From Algoriphagus sp. (lineage in GTDB: Bacteria; Bacteroidota; Bacteroidia; Cytophagales; Cyclobacteriaceae): a DNA stretch of 64,000 nucleotides. The stretch's first letter is position 1. The number at the start of each line of letters is the position of its first letter. Below are positions 49,055 to 59,502 of this stretch, piece by piece. Location: positions 1-64,000 of the forward strand of contig JAMNXQ010000006.1 in NCBI GenBank assembly GCA_023653075.1. The letters run 5' to 3'. The position numbers and the translations under genes are program-made. The notes beneath the pieces are model-generated. The model made no database searches, was not told where the DNA came from, and saw only the letters and a list, made by a program, of their open reading frames with translations.

Positions 49055-51094
49055 TTAGTTGCTCACTATTAAGCCGCTGCGCTTCAAAAGGGCATCTGGT
49101 TTTGGTTCCCGTCCTCTAAACCGTGCATAGATCAGTGAGGGATGTTCAGCACCTCCAGCAGAAAGGATATTTTTTTCAAAGGAAACAGCGGTATGCGAAT
49201 CGAAAACACCCTTTTCTTGGAACAATTCAAAGGCATCTGCGTCCAAGACCTCTGCCCATTTGTAACTGTAATATCCAGAAGCATACCCCCCTTGGAAGAT
49301 GTGTGAAAAACTGGTGCTGATGCGTGTGTTTTCCACGCTCGGAAGGAGTTCGGTAGCCTTAAGTACCTCCTTTTCAAAAGTTTTGATGTCTTCGATTTGA
49401 TTGGGGTCTTGGCTATGGTAGGCCATGTCCAATAAGGCAAAGCTTATTTGGCGAAGGGTCAAGTAGCCTTGCTGGAAATTGGAAGCTTTCTTTATTTTTT
49501 CAACCAATTCGGTTGGGATCGTTGCCCCGGTTTGGTAATGTCGTGCAAACAGATCCAAACATTCTTTTTCATAGCACCAATTCTCAAAAATTTGAGAGGG
49601 GAGTTCCACAAAATCCCAAAACACGCTCGTGCCGGATAGACTTTCGTAGACCCCTCGAGCCAACATGCCGTGTAGGGCATGACCAAACTCATGGAAAAGC
49701 GTTGTTACCTCATTGAAGGTCAATAAACTCGGGCTCGTTTTGGTCGGTTTGGTAAAATTACATACGATGGAAACGTGAGGTCGGCAATCAGTACCATTTT
49801 CTTTGTATTGACCGCGGTAGGAAGTCATCCAGGCTCCATTTCGCTTTCCTTGTCTGGGGAAAAAGTCTGCATAAAACACGGACAAAAACTGATTCTCGCG
49901 GTCGTAGACTTCATAAGCAGATACCTCGGGATGGTATACAGGAATCTCTGAATTTGGCACAAAGCGAAGTCCAAACAAGCGCGAGGCGGTAGCAAAGACT
50001 CCGGATATTACATTTTCCATGCTGAAGTAAGGGCGAAGTTCCTCTTCGTCAAATGCATACTTTTCCTTTTTGAGTAATTCGGAATAGTAGGCAAAGTCCC
50101 ATTTTTCCAACGATTCCAATTCATCCAACTTTTTGGCAAGTGCTGCAACTTCCTGCACATCAAGGATGGCTTTAGGCTTGGCTTTTTCCAAAAGGGAATG
50201 CAAAAACTCAAATACGGTAGCCGGACTTTTAGCCATGCGCTCTTCCAAGGTGAAGTATGCATGACTTTCGTAGCCCAAAAGTTTTGCCCGCTGCTGTCTT
50301 AAGTACACCAGTCGCTTGATGATGTCTTGGTTATCTAGTTCGTCCCCTTTGGCGCATTTGGTATTGAAAGCCATAAACAAGGTTTTTCTCAAGTCTCTGT
50401 TTTTGGCATAGGTCATCACCGGGATGTAAGAGGGGTAATCCAAAGAAAATGCCCAACTGTCCGCATGCCCCTTTTCTTCGGCAAGTTGTGCTGCCGCCTC
50501 TAGCGATCCTGAAGGGAGACCTTCCAAGTCACTTTTTTGATCTACCAGGTGCAAGAATCGGTTGGTCTCTGCGAGCACATGCTCTCCAAATTGTAGACTC
50601 AATTGAGCAAGTTCTTGATCAATTTTCCGCAGGGTCTCCGCATCTTCAGCCTCCAATTGAGCTCCGTTGCGTACAAAGGATTTGTAAGTTTTTTCTAAAA
50701 GGGTGGATTGCTCCGCGGTAAGTATGAGGCTTTCTTTTTGCTGATACACCTGAGCAATCTGCTGAAATAGTTCCTGATCCAACAAGACATCATTGGAATG
50801 TGCCGTCAAGAGTGGGGAAATCTCCCGAGCAAGACCTTGCAATTCGGCATTCGTTTCGGCTGAATTAAGGTTGAAAAATAGGGCAGATAGTATTCCAAGA
50901 TGCTTCCCGCTTTTTTCCAAGGCTTCTACCGTATTTTCAAAGGTAGGAAGAGACTCCGACTTGATGGCTTCAATCTCCTTTTTGGCTTCTTCAATCGCGG
51001 CGATAAACGCAGGTTGAAAATGAACTGTTGAAATCTCTGAAAATGGTGCTGTTTGGAAAGGTCCGGTAAACGAGGAAAGTAGCGGATTGCTCAT
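49055..51094 (-). CDS. M3-family metallopeptidase (oligopeptidase/Dcp-like)
   Basis: TLFHEFGHALHGML zinc site; NPLLSSFTGPFQTAPFSEI N-terminus. Confidence 0.95.
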   Translation of the reverse strand: MSNPLLSSFTGPFQTAPFSEISTVHFQPAFIAAIEEAKKEIEAIKSESLPTFENTVEALEKSGKHLGILSALFFNLNSAETNAELQGLAREISPLLTAHSNDVLLDQELFQQIAQVYQQKESLILTAEQSTLLEKTYKSFVRNGAQLEAEDAETLRKIDQELAQLSLQFGEHVLAETNRFLHLVDQKSDLEGLPSGSLEAAAQLAEEKGHADSWAFSLDYPSYIPVMTYAKNRDLRKTLFMAFNTKCAKGDELDNQDIIKRLVYLRQQRAKLLGYESHAYFTLEERMAKSPATVFEFLHSLLEKAKPKAILDVQEVAALAKKLDELESLEKWDFAYYSELLKKEKYAFDEEELRPYFSMENVISGVFATASRLFGLRFVPNSEIPVYHPEVSAYEVYDRENQFLSVFYADFFPRQGKRNGAWMTSYRGQYKENGTDCRPHVSIVCNFTKPTKTSPSLLTFNEVTTLFHEFGHALHGMLARGVYESLSGTSVFWDFVELPSQIFENWCYEKECLDLFARHYQTGATIPTELVEKIKKASNFQQGYLTLRQISFALLDMAYHSQDPNQIEDIKTFEKEVLKATELLPSVENTRISTSFSHIFQGGYASGYYSYKWAEVLDADAFELFQEKGVFDSHTAVSFEKNILSAGGAEHPSLIYARFRGREPKPDALLKRSGLIVSN

Positions 51095-51210
51095 GAAAGC
51101 GAATGAAGTAATGTGTTGCGAGTAACTAAAATACTAGTGCAAAATTACCGATTTGCAGGGGATTTAAACCTGAATCCTGCCTCAAATTCCTTTCTTATAC
51201 TATAAAAAAC

Positions 51211-51238
51211 ATAGGCCAGTAAAAACCCTGGCCTATAT
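51211..51238 (-). terminator. intrinsic terminator of metalloprotease gene
   Basis: ATAGGCCAG taaaaacc CTGGCCTAT, T-rich on the minus strand. Confidence 0.6.
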
Positions 51239-51243
51239 TTCAA

Positions 51244-53649
51244 TTAGTGGAAGTCACAAGTCATGGCTTCCATGCCGATGGGTGCCCCATCTGGAATGCT
51301 GAGCACTTGCTGCGGAGTCAATTCCTCAGGAAGACTCAGGTAGGCATCAATCTTTTGCTTTAAGTAATCCCGATGCGCTTGCAGTAAGGTTGAGAATGAA
51401 CCCGTGTTAGTGCTGAGAAGACGCAACTGATTTCGAACCAATGCACGGACGGTTTGAGATGCTCCTGAATTTTTCGACAAGGCAATCAGGTGATCTACTA
51501 ATTTGGCTTCAGTCATCAGTTTGACTTCCACACCCAGGCCTTTTGGCATGGAATTGCTAAATACTTGATTGCTCACCTTTTCCAACACGGTTTCTAAACC
51601 TGGCAAGGATTTATTTTGAAGTTGCTGCAGGTAAATTCGGTTTGCTCTTCCAGCCTCAAAAAGAAAGGTAAAGGTGGCATCCACCACATTTTCTGCAGGA
51701 GCGATGGGATCAAATATGGGTCCGGTACGAGAGGGAAATGTTTCGCGATTTTTGCCATACCCATAAGGTCGCGGTGGAATTAGAGCCAAAATGGATGACG
51801 GGATTTCCAAGTGTTCCGTGCTGATGGACAGCAGCAGTGCATCTAAGGCTTCTTTTTGACTCTTAGCGGGAATCCATTCGTGCGCAGTTTGGTTGTCTCC
51901 TTTGACCTTGTAGGTGTAGTCTAGGCCACCAACCAACTTGCTGGTTGCTTCCAACTGGTAGCGGTGCATCAGGTAGAGGGGTACAAAAACTTCCTCTAGA
52001 ATGGCTTGTGGTTCTCCAGTTTTGATGGCATTGAGTCCGAAGGTTTGCATGCGCTCTTGACGCATATCCAACATGCGCTTGAGTTCTTCCGAAGCGGAAG
52101 CACCATTATCCCAAAGGTGTGAGCGAGGATGTACGCCACTTGGATTTCTAGAATCTGAATCCGTGATGAATTCATAACCCGCAGCATAGGTTGCTTGCAG
52201 GGTTTTTTCTAAAAACTCTTCCTCAGTTTGGTTCGCCGCAGGTTGTCCATAGCCGTAAGTAATCGCTAACTTATCCCATTCTCCGATTTTTAAATCGTAG
52301 GCATCTTCAAAATTTACATTTCCCCTAGCATCTAGGCTAATCAAGGGGTGGGGATAGTCCATCACGGAGGAGCGACCTGTAGCTGAGGTAGCATAGCTGT
52401 GTGCCAAGCCGATGGTATGTCCGATCTCATGTGCGGAAAGTTGCTTCAATCGATTCAATGCAAATTCCATCAACTTTGGATCTGCCTCATTTCCTTGTTC
52501 AAAGGGTTGCAAAAGCCCTTGCGCAATTAAATAATCCTGTCTCACACGTAGGGATCCTAAAGACACCTGTCCCTTTAAAATTTCTCCCGTTCGTGGATCT
52601 TGGATGCTAGAACCGTAAGACCAGCCTCGAGTGGAGCGGTGAATCCATTGGATCACATTGTAGCGTACATCGCTGAGGTCCATTCCTTCAGGGGCAAGTT
52701 CTACTCGAAAGGCATTTTTGAATCCAGCAGCCTCAAAAGCCTGAGCCCACCAGTTGCCCCCTTCAATCAATGCACTGGCGACGGGTTCTGGGGTACCGCG
52801 ATCTAAATAATAGACAATGGGTTCTACCACCTCCGAAACAGCTGCTGCAGGGTCTTTTTTCTCAAGTCGGTGTCTGGAGATAAAACGCTTGACCAAGGGT
52901 TGGTCGATGGGAGTGGTGTAATCTTGATAGCTAATAAAGAAATAACCTGCCCGCGGATCAAATTTGCGCATAGCATAAAGCGGTGGCAACTCAATAAAGG
53001 AATGTCTCATGCGTACAGTTACAGCATCCGGACTTGGGGTGACAGAGCGTAAATTTGCCCCCGCGCCCGATCCTGTAAGCGTGACGATCGCTTCAACCTC
53101 CGTGTTTTTAGGGAAATTCTTGGTTGTAGGATAATACAAGGCAGATCGACTTGCATCTACTTTGTACGTTCCTTGCTTAGATCTTGCAAGCGTTTCACTC
53201 ACTCCATGCATATCTTGTAGGAAAAAATTAGTAGCGTCCACCAAGTTGGTTGCTCCTTCCGTTTTTACCACCTCAAATCCCCAAAGCGTAGATTCTGCGA
53301 AAGCATCTTGAATGGATTTGGCTTCGTAAGCATTTTTGGTGTAGGCACGGTAGTCGTAATTTTTATGAACCATCAGGATTTTAGTTCCTGCTTTTCGAAA
53401 TTCGATTACTCGGGTGTCGCCCAGTTGTCCGCGATCCAATCCAATATCATTGGATCCAATACCGGCTGTCAACGCATTCACATAGAGTAATTCCTGGTTG
53501 AGGCCAGTGATTTCCAAGTAAATCTTTCCTTTTTCTTCGTCTAGGTAGAAAGGAATAAATCCTTCTTTCTTAGTCATTTTTGAAAAATCTTGAGCTTGGA
53601 GCCAACTAAATTGAAGGAGAAGAAGGAGGAGTAGACCAATTCTTTTCAT
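51244..53649 (-). CDS. exported zinc-dependent metalloprotease (DUF5117/DUF4953 type)
   Basis: Signal peptide MKRIGLLLLLLLQFSWLQAQ; SAHEIGHTIGLAHSYATS zinc motif. Confidence 0.88.
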   Translation of the reverse strand: MKRIGLLLLLLLQFSWLQAQDFSKMTKKEGFIPFYLDEEKGKIYLEITGLNQELLYVNALTAGIGSNDIGLDRGQLGDTRVIEFRKAGTKILMVHKNYDYRAYTKNAYEAKSIQDAFAESTLWGFEVVKTEGATNLVDATNFFLQDMHGVSETLARSKQGTYKVDASRSALYYPTTKNFPKNTEVEAIVTLTGSGAGANLRSVTPSPDAVTVRMRHSFIELPPLYAMRKFDPRAGYFFISYQDYTTPIDQPLVKRFISRHRLEKKDPAAAVSEVVEPIVYYLDRGTPEPVASALIEGGNWWAQAFEAAGFKNAFRVELAPEGMDLSDVRYNVIQWIHRSTRGWSYGSSIQDPRTGEILKGQVSLGSLRVRQDYLIAQGLLQPFEQGNEADPKLMEFALNRLKQLSAHEIGHTIGLAHSYATSATGRSSVMDYPHPLISLDARGNVNFEDAYDLKIGEWDKLAITYGYGQPAANQTEEEFLEKTLQATYAAGYEFITDSDSRNPSGVHPRSHLWDNGASASEELKRMLDMRQERMQTFGLNAIKTGEPQAILEEVFVPLYLMHRYQLEATSKLVGGLDYTYKVKGDNQTAHEWIPAKSQKEALDALLLSISTEHLEIPSSILALIPPRPYGYGKNRETFPSRTGPIFDPIAPAENVVDATFTFLFEAGRANRIYLQQLQNKSLPGLETVLEKVSNQVFSNSMPKGLGVEVKLMTEAKLVDHLIALSKNSGASQTVRALVRNQLRLLSTNTGSFSTLLQAHRDYLKQKIDAYLSLPEELTPQQVLSIPDGAPIGMEAMTCDFH

Positions 53650-53717
53650 GGGAGTGTATTTTTTCGTCAATTTATCAAAAAGGATGGCGGGGATACTACC
53701 ACTCGTGAAAAAAAATA

Positions 53718-55799
53718 CTAAAGCGAATAACGAAGGACCAGTACGGTCTCGGTTTGTTTGGGGCCTGTAATCTCTTGCATGCCCGAACTGATCAAATCTC
53801 GATCAGCATAGCGAGATTGTGCAATTCGGAGGTAGCCTGTTAGTTTGGGATGAATTCGGTACTGAACCAAGAGGTATTTTCGGCTTCCTTTTCCAGAAAA
53901 TGCAGGAATAGCAAAGGTCCCTAGGGCATTGTGTTCGTAGGTATAGAGCCTATTATCAAAAGTTTCGGTATCAAAAAGTGCCATTCGAGCAATTAATTTC
54001 CATTTTTCTTGTTTGAAGGAAATGTCTTGAATTAGCATCCAGCCCTGAGTATTCGCTTGATTCAGAATGACTTGATTCCAAAGAATTCGGGACTGGAAAG
54101 AGAATTCAGGTGAGACCTCTAGTTCGAGGGTTGCCTGAACTTGGTTTTTCGAAATTGGGAGCAGTGTGTAGGTTGGGGAAGTGGACTCTTTGGTCGTCGA
54201 ATTTCTCATTTTCCGCTCTTGCTTCACTTGTACTGAGGCCAGTAGATTCTTTTGTGGTTGGTAACTCAAGCGTGCAAGCCATTCCTGTCCTAGGGAAGGA
54301 GCGTACATCCGGAATTTGAGCCAGGGAAATCGAAAGTAGTCCAGGTAAGCGTTGAGTTTAACTGTTGAGGAAGGTTTGATTTGTATTCCTAGGTAGGTAC
54401 CCTGTTCATTGATGGGTCGGGTGCTTTCAGCAAATGCTGTAGCATAAAAACTATGGAAGTCGCGGTCGTAGCGCCTCCAGAATAAGGAAAAATCAACCGT
54501 TTTGCTCAGGCTACTGATAAATCCAACCACGGTACCTTGACCTTGACTGCTAGACCGAGCAGATTCTCCAAAAAAGGAGAAGTTCTTCCATAACAAATTA
54601 ACGTACATACTCCCCACGGTATTGCTGCGGCCTGAAAATTCAAATTGATTGTACCGATTTGGAGTTCGATTCCAAGGGATACTGAATTGAGTATGCAAGG
54701 CATTGATTCCAGCCGACCATTTGCCAGATTTGGCTTGGAACTGGATGTTTGTCCCCAGGTTCGTTTCATGAAGTTGGTTTTTGGTAGAGAGCTCGCTTTG
54801 GCTCCGGTGTAGTCCTGATTGAGAAAGGCTAGTGAGTTCTGGACTTGGATTGCCGAGAGTATCTGATTGCGTTGCCAATCGCCCGTCTTTTCCAATCGAG
54901 GAGAAAAGCAGGGTGCTTTGCCAGGAGCCAAGTTGCCTTGTGATTCCCATGCCCCGAAAAAAGCCCGATTCTAAGCTTGATGTGTAGGGAAGAATGCCCA
55001 AGGTGCTTCTTTTTACTGTTGGAACAGTTTCTGCACCTTTACCCAAACTAAATCCAGCCCCAAAGACCAGCCCTTGCCCAAAACTGGCTTGGAAATCCCC
55101 TAGACTCAGCGTTTTCCATTTTCCTAAATTGTAGCGCGTATGATGGAAGGATGCGAAATTAAATCCATAGCGACTGGTTTTTGGATCCCAGGCCAAGACT
55201 TCTCCTGCATCTTTTTCGAGCAAAAATCCTAGACTAAAATCCTTGGCATGTTGAATTCGAAAACGAAGGAGTAGGTCATTCTGATCTCCAAGGTACCTGT
55301 GAGTTGGATTCAACGTGGGGTCGATTTGGTATCCTCTTCGTAATTCAAGGGTGCGCCGATGTCGGAAAAGGAGGTGCCTATTTTCTTCACTTCGCAGGCG
55401 ATCCAGAAAGGATTTGGGGCTTGATTTCTCAGTTTCTAGGGTAAGAAAAGGAAGGACGATATCCAAGGTAGTAGCATCCCAATGGGGGAGGGATTGGAGT
55501 TCGTACAAGGAAAGGAATTCACCCGATTGACTACGGTGGTCCAAAAAAGACTGAATCTGTGGAGGGGAAAGTAGGTAAGTTCCTGCCAACTCCTCCCCAG
55601 TTACTCGGTTGATGTCCAATGGGTTTTGATAGAGTTCTGTAAGTAATTCGAAGAGTGCATCGTAATCCACTTCTTCCTCTTGAACTGGAAAAAGTCGCTC
55701 CACTAACTGTTGGATATCCAAGGGATTTGGTGTCCTATCTTGACCGATAGTGGGAAGGGAAAAAAGCAGGAGGAGTACTAAATTAAAGATTTGTTTCAT
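53718..55799 (-). CDS. exported helix-hairpin-helix protein with C-terminal beta-barrel-like region
   Basis: Signal peptide; NPLDINRVTGEELAGTYLLSPPQIQSFLDHRSQSGEFLSLYELQSLPHWDATTLDIVLPFL (ComEA-type HhH), then about 500 aa beta-rich. Confidence 0.75.
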   Translation of the reverse strand: MKQIFNLVLLLLFSLPTIGQDRTPNPLDIQQLVERLFPVQEEEVDYDALFELLTELYQNPLDINRVTGEELAGTYLLSPPQIQSFLDHRSQSGEFLSLYELQSLPHWDATTLDIVLPFLTLETEKSSPKSFLDRLRSEENRHLLFRHRRTLELRRGYQIDPTLNPTHRYLGDQNDLLLRFRIQHAKDFSLGFLLEKDAGEVLAWDPKTSRYGFNFASFHHTRYNLGKWKTLSLGDFQASFGQGLVFGAGFSLGKGAETVPTVKRSTLGILPYTSSLESGFFRGMGITRQLGSWQSTLLFSSIGKDGRLATQSDTLGNPSPELTSLSQSGLHRSQSELSTKNQLHETNLGTNIQFQAKSGKWSAGINALHTQFSIPWNRTPNRYNQFEFSGRSNTVGSMYVNLLWKNFSFFGESARSSSQGQGTVVGFISSLSKTVDFSLFWRRYDRDFHSFYATAFAESTRPINEQGTYLGIQIKPSSTVKLNAYLDYFRFPWLKFRMYAPSLGQEWLARLSYQPQKNLLASVQVKQERKMRNSTTKESTSPTYTLLPISKNQVQATLELEVSPEFSFQSRILWNQVILNQANTQGWMLIQDISFKQEKWKLIARMALFDTETFDNRLYTYEHNALGTFAIPAFSGKGSRKYLLVQYRIHPKLTGYLRIAQSRYADRDLISSGMQEITGPKQTETVLVLRYSL

Positions 55800-55802
55800 G
55801 CC

Positions 55803-56615
55803 TTAATGGGTTAAAAAAATAGAGAGGTGATGTGTACTTCCTAGTGCAGTAGTTTGGCCTAGTGCATAGTCTAAGCCATACTTTTTCTTTCGAATTCCAA
55901 TGCCGAAATGCAAGGAATTGGGAGTGGAGTGGATGCCAGTACGCAGGAAGATCCAGTTTTCAAGTTGGTACTGCAGCCCAAGTTTAAAGAGGGGAGGATG
56001 GTCCAGATCCTTTTCCAGTTCGCTATGGATTTCGAGGTTTTTGGCAGGCAGGTAGGTGATGCCGAGTGTAAGTAGGGCAGGAATAGGTTGGGAAGATTGC
56101 TTGCTAACTTTGGCTTGGTTCAAATTGGAAAGGTGTACGCCAAAGAAAAATCTAGGACCTAGTTCAGCCAGGCCACCCAGAGAGAGCAATAGGGCATTAC
56201 TTGTACCAAATCCTTCGATATGAGTTTGAAACCAGGCTGCTTTTGCACCAAAACTCAGGATGCCTCGGGTGGTGGATAGACCGAATTCCAAACGGTGTTG
56301 CTGGAAAAGTTCCCCACCAAAACGAGCGACCCCAAATCCGAAGCTCCCACCTGGTTTTTTGAAAGCCAGGGAAAGGGCGGCAGTGCTTAATTCTTGGATA
56401 CCATAGCGTTGATCCAAGGCGACTCCTAGTTCGGAATCTTCCATTCGATCCAGGGATCCTACATTGTTAAACAGGCTCCAGGCATCTTGTGAATATAATT
56501 TGACTGCTCCTAGGCCTTGAGATTTTGCTCCAAAGGCTTGGGTGGTTAGGTCGATTTGGGCAGATGTAATCAAGGGGAACATCAGCCAGAAGCTAAAAAT
56601 TAGGCTAAACTTCAT
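55803..56615 (-). CDS. outer-membrane protein (PorQ/FadL-like barrel)
   Basis: Signal peptide; AFGAKSQGLGAVKLYSQDAWSLFNNVGSL; beta-rich; 3 nt from next gene. Confidence 0.6.
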   Translation of the reverse strand: MKFSLIFSFWLMFPLITSAQIDLTTQAFGAKSQGLGAVKLYSQDAWSLFNNVGSLDRMEDSELGVALDQRYGIQELSTAALSLAFKKPGGSFGFGVARFGGELFQQHRLEFGLSTTRGILSFGAKAAWFQTHIEGFGTSNALLLSLGGLAELGPRFFFGVHLSNLNQAKVSKQSSQPIPALLTLGITYLPAKNLEIHSELEKDLDHPPLFKLGLQYQLENWIFLRTGIHSTPNSLHFGIGIRKKKYGLDYALGQTTALGSTHHLSIFLTH

Positions 56616-56867
56616 GTAAAAAATAGATTAAAAAGTGATTGTTGAATTTATTCGATTTTTTAGAGTTTACCAAAAAAAGGTTGAAATGAAAGTAAAAGAA
56701 AATTTCTTAGTTGCACCAAAAATTGAGCACTAGATCGGACCTTTCAAACTCTTAAAAAAAGGCTTTATTTTGATTTATAGGCATGCCGAATATTATTTTG
56801 AAAATTTTTCGCAATCGATTGTTTGAAGAGAATAAAACATTTTCTATTTTTCGGAAGTATTCATGAA

Positions 56868-56898
56868 TTGAATATCTACAATAGGTTTAATAGGTTTG
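56868..56898 (+). promoter_or_regulatory. Bacteroidetes-type promoter
   Basis: TTG (56868-56870), 20-bp spacer, TAGGTTTG (56891-56898). Confidence 0.45.
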
Positions 56899-56906
56899 AG
56901 AGCAGG

Positions 56907-56938
56907 AAAAGGTCGGAATCATATTCCGGCCTTTTTTT
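56907..56938 (+). terminator. strong hairpin plus T8 in the 5' region of the NUDIX gene
   Basis: AAAAGGTCGGAAT CAT ATTCCGGCCTTTT with T tract. Confidence 0.7.
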
Positions 56939-57002
56939 TGTTAGTTGCTGGAGAAATCTTTGTATTCCATGCGATATTTACTCTTAAAAATTCGAGTTGT
57001 CT

Positions 57003-57641
57003 ATGCCCCTTGAAAAACTTCGTGCGCAATTGCTTTTGGCCTTTCAAGGTGCACTTCCTGGTCAGGAGGCACAACTGCGCATGGCACCTCAACCCATAGA
57101 TTCCCGTCGAATTGCTGAAGTGGTGCCTGAGAGTCATCGAAAAAGTGGAGTTTTACTCTTGTTTTACCCAGACGCCTCCACGATCTATTTTCCCTTGATC
57201 AAGCGCCCCTTGTATCCCGGTACACATAGTGGGCAAGTGGCATTGCCTGGGGGAAAAGTGGAGGAGAGGGATCCAGATGTGGTGTTTACAGCGCTTCGGG
57301 AGGCGGAGGAAGAGATTGGGATTGATTCTACCAAGGTGGAGGTGATCGGTAGCTTAACCGAGATTTACATTCCAGTTAGTAATTTTTTGGTTTCACCGAT
57401 CGTGGGTTTTCTGGATCACAAGCCCACTTTCGTCCCTGAAAAGCGGGAGGTGGCCAGGATCATTCCTACGGCCTTGAATCACTTGATTCAACCTGAGATT
57501 GTCAAAAAAAAACCTCTTTCCTTAGGAGGAGGGAAGTACTTGGAAACTCCTTATTTTGACATTGCTGGGGAGGTGGTTTGGGGAGCAACTGCCATGATTT
57601 TGAGCGAACTCATTCAGGTATTGAAGCAAAAAGGAGAATAA
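57003..57641 (+). CDS. NUDIX hydrolase (CoA pyrophosphatase-like)
   Basis: GQVALPGGKVEERDPDVVFTALREAEEEIG; ATG 57003 preferred. Confidence 0.9.
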   Translation: MPLEKLRAQLLLAFQGALPGQEAQLRMAPQPIDSRRIAEVVPESHRKSGVLLLFYPDASTIYFPLIKRPLYPGTHSGQVALPGGKVEERDPDVVFTALREAEEEIGIDSTKVEVIGSLTEIYIPVSNFLVSPIVGFLDHKPTFVPEKREVARIIPTALNHLIQPEIVKKKPLSLGGGKYLETPYFDIAGEVVWGATAMILSELIQVLKQKGE

Positions 57642-57694
57642 GCGTTGGTCTTTTTGACAAAACTGGGTATTGTTGTACCCACTAATTAATTGCT

Positions 57695-58951
57695 ATGGAG
57701 GAAAGTGCAAGTCCCTTATTGACCAATGATGCCGTAGTTTTTGGCTTATTGATGGCCACTTTGGCTTTTATTTTCGCCTCTTCCTCGAGCAAGCATCCGT
57801 TTTGGCTGAAGTTTTACAGGTATGTTCCAGCGGTGTTGCTATGCTATTTTATTCCAGCAGTTTACAACTCTCTAGGATTGATTTCTGGGGAGTCTTCGAA
57901 TTTGTACAAAGTTGCCTCTCGTTACTTATTGCCCGCTTCCTTGGTGCTCTTTACGATCAGTGTGGATTTGAAAGGCATTCTTCGCTTAGGTCCCAAGGCT
58001 TTGATTCTATTTCTCACAGGTACAGTGGGGATTGTATTTGGTGGTCCAGTAGCCTTACTCATCGTGGGGGCGATTCAGCCAGATTTGTATGCAGGCACAG
58101 GTCCGGATGAGTTGTGGAGGGGCTTATCTACGATTGCCGGGAGTTGGATTGGAGGGGGGGCCAACCAAACTGCTATGTTGGAGGTCTTTGGTGCAAGCCC
58201 GGTTTTGTTTGGGCAGATGATAGCCGTGGATGTGTTGGTGGCAAATTTCTGGATGGCTATTTTGTTGTATTGGGCAGCCAAACCTGAGAAAATAGATATA
58301 TTCTTAAAAGCAGATACTTCGGCTATATACCAATTAAGGGACCGAATTGCGAGGGCTAGAGAAGCCCGTGTAGCTATTCCTAGCCTAACAGATATTTTAC
58401 TGATTCTTGGAATAGGTTTTGGGATCACCGGGTTATCGCACTATTGTGCTGATTTTCTTGCTCCTTGGTTTGAAACCCATCATCCTGAATGGAACCAATA
58501 TTCCTTGAATTCAGCCTTCTTTTGGATTGTGGTCATTGCCACCGCGCTGGGATTGGTTCTATCCTTTACCAAGGCCAGACATTTGGAAGGGGTGGGGGCT
58601 TCCCGATTGGGTTCAGTGCTCCTTTACGTCATGGTGGCTACAATTGGGATGCAAATGGACTTGGGTGCAGTTCTCGACAATCCCATTCTTTTTTTGATTG
58701 GAATTATTTGGATTTTATTTCACGTCTCCCTGATGCTTTTCGTTGCTTGGCTGATCAAAGCTCCCTTCTTTTATGTAGCGGTGGGTTCCCAAGCCAACGT
58801 AGGAGGAGCCGCCTCAGCTCCCATAGTAGCCTCTGCTTTTGATGCATCCTTGGCGTCGGTGGGTGTGCTTTTAGCCGTATTGGGCTATGCATTAGGTACC
58901 TACGGTGCCTACATCAGTGGCTTGATTATGCAGTGGATGTCAAACCAGTAA
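57695..58951 (+). CDS. DUF819 family membrane protein
   Basis: IAGSWIGGGANQTAM, VGSQANVGGAASAPIVASAF. Confidence 0.88.
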   Translation: MEESASPLLTNDAVVFGLLMATLAFIFASSSSKHPFWLKFYRYVPAVLLCYFIPAVYNSLGLISGESSNLYKVASRYLLPASLVLFTISVDLKGILRLGPKALILFLTGTVGIVFGGPVALLIVGAIQPDLYAGTGPDELWRGLSTIAGSWIGGGANQTAMLEVFGASPVLFGQMIAVDVLVANFWMAILLYWAAKPEKIDIFLKADTSAIYQLRDRIARAREARVAIPSLTDILLILGIGFGITGLSHYCADFLAPWFETHHPEWNQYSLNSAFFWIVVIATALGLVLSFTKARHLEGVGASRLGSVLLYVMVATIGMQMDLGAVLDNPILFLIGIIWILFHVSLMLFVAWLIKAPFFYVAVGSQANVGGAASAPIVASAFDASLASVGVLLAVLGYALGTYGAYISGLIMQWMSNQ

Positions 58952-58969
58952 TTCCAGGTTTCAGTTTAC

Positions 58970-59290
58970 TTAAGGTTTATAAACTTTCACAGCGGTGCCA
59001 CTGACAGTGACCATGAGCATGCCTTCTCGGATGGTTTCGTAGTCTAGGTCTATGCCCAGGATTGCATTCGCTCCCAGCTGCCTTGCTTGCATCTCCATTT
59101 CACCCATGGCTGTTGCTTTTGCTTCCCGCAACACCTGTTCGTAAGCCGAAGACCTCCCTCCCACAATGTCCGTGATGCTTGCGAAGAAATCTTTGAAAAT
59201 GTTGGCGCCAATGATGGTTTCCCCAGATACGATGCCGAGGTAATTTTCTACGTGATGGCCTTCAAGAGTGGAAGTAGTGGAAAGAATCAT
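58970..59290 (-). CDS. YbjQ/UPF0145 family protein
   Basis: [48 protein letters not shown]. Confidence 0.93.
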   Translation of the reverse strand: MILSTTSTLEGHHVENYLGIVSGETIIGANIFKDFFASITDIVGGRSSAYEQVLREAKATAMGEMEMQARQLGANAILGIDLDYETIREGMLMVTVSGTAVKVYKP

Positions 59291-59502
59291 AAATTAGTTT
59301 TTAGTGATTGAGAGGAAAATGAAATTACGAGAAATTTTACAAATGGGTTTCAAGAACGGTACAAGAATTAGGCACATAGTTTGTTAGTTGCTGATATTAC
59401 CCTAGAATCATCAAAAAATAAACAGGGAATTTCAGTGATTTACCGGTTAAATTGCCATTTCCCCTTAATTTCACCTAGCCTTTTTTGGCAATGCCTTAAC
59501 CT

